NCBI RefSeq assembly: GCF_029639405.1
Contig: NZ_CP121274.1
Span: 620,001 to 684,000, forward strand
DNA: 64,000 nucleotides
Origin: Microbacterium proteolyticum
GTDB lineage: Bacteria; Actinomycetota; Actinomycetes; Actinomycetales; Microbacteriaceae
Direction of reading: 5' to 3'
Shown here piece after piece: positions 59,860 to 64,000 of the stretch. Every line of letters begins with the position of its first letter. Position 1 is the first letter of the stretch. Under the pieces are notes generated by a model. It ran no database searches. It saw nothing but the letters and a program-made list of their open reading frames with translations, and was not told the origin of the DNA. The position numbers and the translations under genes are program-made.

Positions 59860-61023
59860 TCAGGCGGCCAGCACGCTCCGCCCGACGATGAGCCGCATGA
59901 TCTCGTTCGTGCCCTCGAGGATCTGGTGCACGCGCAGGTCGCGCACGACCTTCTCGATGCCGTACTCCTGCAGGTACCCGTAGCCGCCGTGCAGCTGCAG
60001 CGCCTCGTTCGCGACGCGGAAGCCGACGTCGGTCGCGAAACGCTTGGCCATGGCGCAGCGGGTCGCGGCGTCGGGGGCTTTGGCATCCAGGTGCTCCGCC
60101 GCGGAGTGCACGAGAAGCCGCGCCGCCTCCAGCTCGGTGGCCATGTCGGCGACGGCGAACACGACCGACTGCTTCTCGGCGAGCGGTTCGCCGAACGTGA
60201 AGCGCTCGTGCACGTACGCGACCGCGCGTTCCATGGCCCAGCGCGCCCCGCCGAGCGAGCACGCGGCGATGTTGAGGCGACCGCCGTTGAGCGCCGCCAT
60301 CGCGATCCCGAAACCGCGCCCCTCGCCGCCGAGCAGGTTCTCGGCCGACACGCGCACCTCGTCGAGCACGACCTGCCGCGTGGGCTGGGCGTTCCAGCCC
60401 ATCTTCTTCTCGTTCGGTCCGAACGACAGCCCCGCGGCGTCCGCCGGTACGAGGAACGCGCTGATCCCCCGCGCCCCGGGCTCGCCCGTCCGCGCCATGA
60501 CGACATAGACGGATGCCTCGCCAGCACCCGAGATGAACTGCTTGACCCCCGTGAGCACGAACGTGTCGCCGTGCCGGATGGCCGAGGTGGTGATCGCCGC
60601 GGCATCCGATCCGGCGCCCGGCTCGGTGAGGCAGTAGGCGCCGAGCTGCTCCATGGCCGTGAGCCCGGGGAGCCACCGCCCGCGCTGAGCGTCGTCGCCG
60701 TACGCGTCGATCATCCACGCGACCATGTTGTGGATCGTCAGGTACGCGGTGACCGTCGGGTCGCCCGCGGCGAGCTCCTCGAAGATCTCGACGGCGAAGC
60801 GGCGCGGGAAGCCGGCGCCGCCGGACTCCTCGCGGACGCAGACACCCCCGAGGCCCAGCTCACCGGCGCGACGCAGGACGTCGCGCGGGAAGTGCTTCGC
60901 GGCATCCCACTCCAGGGCGTGGGGGGTCAGCTCGGTCGCGGCGAACTCGCGGACGGCGTCGAGGATGGCGGCGCGGTCGTCAGCGGTCAGGGCGTCGAGC
61001 GCGGGGGCAGGGGTGGCGTCCAT
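59860..61023 (-). CDS. Acyl-CoA dehydrogenase (isobutyryl-CoA dehydrogenase-like)
   Basis: 387 residues. The FAD/substrate motif [31 protein letters not shown], and the C-terminal region [20 protein letters not shown] with [14 protein letters not shown] are typical of short/branched-chain acyl-CoA dehydrogenases. The Glu in LEGTNEIMR lies in the region that commonly supplies the catalytic base. It oxidises an acyl-CoA to the 2-enoyl form used by the hydratase next in line. I use the ATG at 61021-61023 with GGAGAG just upstream; an ATG four codons earlier is possible. Confidence 0.88.
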   Translation of the reverse strand: MDATPAPALDALTADDRAAILDAVREFAATELTPHALEWDAAKHFPRDVLRRAGELGLGGVCVREESGGAGFPRRFAVEIFEELAAGDPTVTAYLTIHNMVAWMIDAYGDDAQRGRWLPGLTAMEQLGAYCLTEPGAGSDAAAITTSAIRHGDTFVLTGVKQFISGAGEASVYVVMARTGEPGARGISAFLVPADAAGLSFGPNEKKMGWNAQPTRQVVLDEVRVSAENLLGGEGRGFGIAMAALNGGRLNIAACSLGGARWAMERAVAYVHERFTFGEPLAEKQSVVFAVADMATELEAARLLVHSAAEHLDAKAPDAATRCAMAKRFATDVGFRVANEALQLHGGYGYLQEYGIEKVVRDLRVHQILEGTNEIMRLIVGRSVLAA

Positions 61024-61074
61024 GCGGCTCTCCATTTCGGCGACGTCGTCGTCGCGAGAGCGATTTTAGTTGGA

Positions 61075-61096
61075 CATCCTTGTAATTACTAGGATG
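61075..61096. promoter_or_regulatory. Candidate operator for the acyl-CoA operon
   Basis: 22-bp near-palindrome with CATCCT/AGGATG arms and centre TGTAATTAC, in an AT-rich patch 52 bp before the acyl-CoA dehydrogenase start. Probably the binding site of a TetR- or MarR-type repressor. Confidence 0.6.
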
Positions 61097-61104
61097 CCGA
61101 AGAA

Positions 61105-61827
61105 TCAGCCCGCGGCGACCCCGAACAGCGCCCCGACCGCGTACGTCGCGCCGAGCGCGAGCGCACCGCCGATCACGGTCCGCAGGATCGCGCGACCGCG
61201 GCGCGCGCCCCCGATCCACGCCGCGAGATATCCGGTGACGGCGAGCGCGATGAGCACCGCGACGAACGTGAGCGGCACCCGCACCTCGACCGGCGCGAGC
61301 AGGATCGTCAACATCGGCAGGATCGCGCCGACCGTGAACGCCACGGCCGAGGCGAGCGCCGCCGCCCACGGGCTGACGACGTCGTCGGCGTCGATGTTGA
61401 GCTCGACGGCGAGGTGGGCTTTGAGGGCATCGGATGCCGTGAGCTCGGTCGCCACGCGCGTCGCGGTCTCGCGGCTGAGCCCCTGCGCTTCGTACAGCCC
61501 GACGAGCTCGGCGAGCTCCGCCTCGGGATCCTCCGCGAGCTCGCGGCGCTCCTTCTGGATGAGCGCGTGCTCGCTGTCGCGCTGGCTCGACACCGACACG
61601 TACTCGCCGAGCGCCATCGAGATCGCCCCACCGACGAGAGCGGCCAACCCGGCGATGAGCACGGGTCCGACCTCGCTCGTCGCCCCCGCGACACCGACGA
61701 CCACGGCGGCGGTCGACACGATGCCGTCGTTCGCGCCGAGCACGCCGGCACGCAGCCAGTTCAAGCGCTGGGCGAGTCCCTGGCGGTGCGGTTCATCGGG
61801 GTGGGCTCCGGCGGGCGAATCGGTCAC
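61105..61827 (-). CDS. VIT1/CCC1-family metal transporter
   Basis: 240 residues. LRAGVLGANDGIVSTAAVVV and GGAISMALGEYVSVSSQRD are the VIT1 signatures, followed by a Glu-rich cytoplasmic stretch (ALIQKERRELAEDPEAELAE, within one 20-residue span) and three C-terminal membrane segments. Members move Fe2+ or Mn2+ out of the cytoplasm. Length is typical; no iron-regulatory site was identified. Confidence 0.92.
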   Translation of the reverse strand: MTDSPAGAHPDEPHRQGLAQRLNWLRAGVLGANDGIVSTAAVVVGVAGATSEVGPVLIAGLAALVGGAISMALGEYVSVSSQRDSEHALIQKERRELAEDPEAELAELVGLYEAQGLSRETATRVATELTASDALKAHLAVELNIDADDVVSPWAAALASAVAFTVGAILPMLTILLAPVEVRVPLTFVAVLIALAVTGYLAAWIGGARRGRAILRTVIGGALALGATYAVGALFGVAAG

Positions 61828-61995
61828 GCCGCAAGGTTAGCCCCGCGCGCGGGGGGACGGATCGCCAGGTGAGATCGGCGACACAGCACCCCGTGTCTTC
61901 CCACCCCGTTCACCGGACCGTCACCGCCGATCGACAGAGTGGCGGGGATCCGCGCCCCCGCACGGATCCTCTCCCCGACACCCGAGGACACAGCC

Positions 61996-64000
61996 ATGCC
62001 TTCGTCGTTCCTTCGCCGCGCCGTCGCGTTCACCGCGACGACCGCGGCGGTGTGCGCGCTCGCCCTCACGAGCGCGACGGCGGCTTCCGCCGCCATCGTC
62101 CCCACGCCCGTCTCCGACAGCGCGCCCGGCGCGGCCATCGGCCTGACCCCGGTGGGCTCCTACGACACGAACGTGTACAAGGAGTCCGCCGCGGAGATCG
62201 TGCAGGCTTACCGAGACCGCCTGTTCGTCGTCAACGCACAGGCGGGCACCGTGACGGTGCTCGACAACAGCGACCCGAAGAACCCGACGAAGCTGTACGA
62301 CATCGCCTCGGACGGCGTCGCCAACTCCATCGCCGTGCGCGACGACGGCCTGGGCGTCGTCGCCTTCGAGGCCGCGGACAAGACCGCCCCCGGTCACCTC
62401 CTGTTCTTCGACGCGAACAAGGACGATGCGGCGAGCGCCACGCTCGGCGAGGTCACGGTCGGAGCGCTGCCCGACATGGTCACGTTCTCGAAGGACGGCG
62501 CGTACGCCGTCGTCGCCAACGAGGGCGAGCCGAACGACGCCTTCACCGTCGACCCCGAGGGTTCGGTGAGCATCGTCACGCTGGCATCCACCCTCACCGC
62601 TCCCGCGCAGACGGCCGTCAAGACCGCCGGATTCCGCGCGTTCGAGCAGGGCGGTTCGAAGACGCTCGACCCGAAGGTGCGCGTGTTCGGCCCCGACGTC
62701 GCCGCGCCCGACCAGGGCTCCACGCCCCTGTCGGCCAACCGCGTCTCGCGCAACCTCGAACCCGAGTACATCACCGTCGACGGGACGGTCGCGTATGTCG
62801 CGCTGCAGGAGGCCAACGCCATCGCGACGGTCGACCTGACCAAGGCCGAGGTCACCGGCATCCTCCCCCTCGGCTACAAGGACTGGGGCGCGAGCGCGCT
62901 GGACACCAGCGACAAGGACGGCGGGATCAACATCCGCAGCGTCGCCGGCCTGAAGGGCTTGTACATGCCCGACGGCATCGCGTCGTACTCGGCGAGCGTC
63001 GCCGGCAAGGCCACGACCTACCTCGTCACCGCGAACGAGGGCGACGGCCGCGAGTGGGGCTCGTTCATCGACGAGGCCCGCATCAAGGACCTCGGCAAGA
63101 AGGACCTGGCCCCGATCTGCGAGACCTCGCCGCTCGCGGGTCGCTCGGCGGATGCCGACCTCGGACGCCTCAAGGTCGTCACCGACCTCGGCACGACCGC
63201 CGACGGCTGCTACAGCGAGCTCTACGCCTACGGCGGCCGCTCGTTCTCGATCTGGGACACCAAGGGCGCGCTCGTCTTCGACTCCGGCGACGACTTCGAG
63301 CAGAAGCTCAAGGAGGTCGCCCCCGAGCTGTTCAACGTCTCGAACGACAACAACACCGTCGACGACCGCAGCGATGACAAGGGCCCCGAGCCCGAGGGCG
63401 TGACCATCGGCGTGGTCGACGGCCGCACCTACGCCTTCATCGGCCTCGAACGGGCCGGCGGCGTGATGGTCTACGACATCACCGACCCGACGAACGCGAC
63501 GTACGTCACGTACGTGAACAACCGCGACGCCTCCGCCGACGTCAAGACGGCCGCCGCGGGCGACCTCGGCCCGGAGGGCATCACGTTCGTCTCGGCGCTG
63601 CGTTCGCCCACCGGCATCCCGCTGCTGATCACCGGCAACGAGGTCTCGGGCTCGACCACCGTCTTCGAGGTGCGTCCGGCGCAGCCGAAGACCCCCGACC
63701 TGCAGATCCTGACGATCAACGACTTCCACGGGCGCCTGCTGCAGGAGTCCGGCGGAGTCGCGGGCGCGGGCGTGCTCGCCGGTGCGGTCGAGAAGTACCG
63801 CCAGCAGAACCCGAACACACTGTTCGTCTCGGCCGGCGACAACATCGGTGCGAGCGCGTTCGAGTCGTTCATCGACCAGGACACCCCGACGATCAAGGCC
63901 CTCACGGCCGCGACGCTCGACGTCAGCACGGTCGGCAACCACGAGTTCGACCGCGGCTTCGCCGATCTAACCGACCGCGTCATCCCCGAGTACGAGGGCG
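61996..64000 (+). CDS. Secreted choice-of-anchor I / 5'-nucleotidase fusion protein (3' end outside window)
   Basis: 668 codons visible, open at the window end. A signal peptide (RRAVAFTATTAAVCALALTS, cleaved near ATAASA) precedes a beta-propeller-like choice-of-anchor I domain of about 500 residues (VVAFEAADKTAPGHLLFFDA, NEGEPNDAF, NEGDGREWGSF, GLERAGGVMVYDITDP). From about residue 570 a UshA-type metallophosphoesterase begins: LQILTINDFHGRLL, VSAGDNIGAS and VGNHEFDRGF carry the metal ligands. It should release phosphate from nucleotides or similar esters outside the cell. The start follows GAGGACACAGCC. Confidence 0.88.
   Translation, partial: MPSSFLRRAVAFTATTAAVCALALTSATAASAAIVPTPVSDSAPGAAIGLTPVGSYDTNVYKESAAEIVQAYRDRLFVVNAQAGTVTVLDNSDPKNPTKLYDIASDGVANSIAVRDDGLGVVAFEAADKTAPGHLLFFDANKDDAASATLGEVTVGALPDMVTFSKDGAYAVVANEGEPNDAFTVDPEGSVSIVTLASTLTAPAQTAVKTAGFRAFEQGGSKTLDPKVRVFGPDVAAPDQGSTPLSANRVSRNLEPEYITVDGTVAYVALQEANAIATVDLTKAEVTGILPLGYKDWGASALDTSDKDGGINIRSVAGLKGLYMPDGIASYSASVAGKATTYLVTANEGDGREWGSFIDEARIKDLGKKDLAPICETSPLAGRSADADLGRLKVVTDLGTTADGCYSELYAYGGRSFSIWDTKGALVFDSGDDFEQKLKEVAPELFNVSNDNNTVDDRSDDKGPEPEGVTIGVVDGRTYAFIGLERAGGVMVYDITDPTNATYVTYVNNRDASADVKTAAAGDLGPEGITFVSALRSPTGIPLLITGNEVSGSTTVFEVRPAQPKTPDLQILTINDFHGRLLQESGGVAGAGVLAGAVEKYRQQNPNTLFVSAGDNIGASAFESFIDQDTPTIKALTAATLDVSTVGNHEFDRGFADLTDRVIPEYEG

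Overview
This is a high-GC (about 70% by eye) window of bacterial chromosome, almost certainly from Actinomycetota and most like Microbacterium or another Microbacteriaceae. That placement is an inference from base composition, gene families, GTG starts, pervasive 4-bp ATGA/GTGA gene overlaps and several Micrococcales-type loci. No rRNA, tRNA, phage, plasmid or IS gene was seen. Both ends cut through genes.

Layout. 1-8.3 kb: L-rhamnose locus, with rhaI (partial) and rhaM, two paralogous LacI regulators sharing an operator, and a ribose-type ABC importer (ATPase, two permeases, lipoprotein). 8.4-13.3 kb: transglutaminase-like protein, alpha-E protein and circularly permuted ATP-grasp operon, divergent from a second ATP-grasp enzyme. 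13.3-24.8 kb: Zn alcohol dehydrogenase; an operon of acyl-CoA dehydrogenase homologue, PIG-L deacetylase/NodS-like methyltransferase fusion and GT2 glycosyltransferase; a peptidase-like hydrolase; a MmyB-type regulator with its SDR; a membrane molybdopterin oxidoreductase; a ddaH-rocD arginine/ornithine pair. 25.1-26.7 kb: a free-standing Clp-N-like protein coupled to a CPBP membrane protease.

26.9-35.2 kb: a methylthioribose (methionine salvage) island. mtnA-mtnC-mtnB face an operon of a binding protein, ABC ATPase, permease and mtnK, and mtnD is divergent from that operon. The transporter is therefore a strong candidate for uptake of 5-methylthioribose or a related sugar. 35.3-42.4 kb: a LacI-controlled oligosaccharide ABC importer with GH1-like and GH51 glycosidases. 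42.9-46.5 kb: a PutA-like protein whose aldehyde dehydrogenase catalytic Cys and Glu are replaced. 46.7-52 kb: secreted serine protease, acetylxylan esterase, thioesterase, DUF817, GNAT and cofE. 52.2-57 kb: biotin uptake operon bioY/bioM/bioN with an embedded AMP ligase and an atypical thiolase, under a TetR (BioQ-like) regulator with tandem operators. 57.4-64 kb: cytochrome b, MarR, enoyl-CoA hydratase and acyl-CoA dehydrogenase, VIT1 transporter, and a large secreted choice-of-anchor/5'-nucleotidase fusion running off the end.

Two genome-scale signals stand out. First, the intergenic spaces carry at least four families of dispersed palindromic (REP-like) elements, mostly just 3' of genes. 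Second, the 7-mer GGATGCC (or its complement GGCATCC) occurs well over 100 times, roughly once per 450 bp in both orientations and all reading frames, far more than composition predicts. All functions are inferred from sequence reading; no database search was run.
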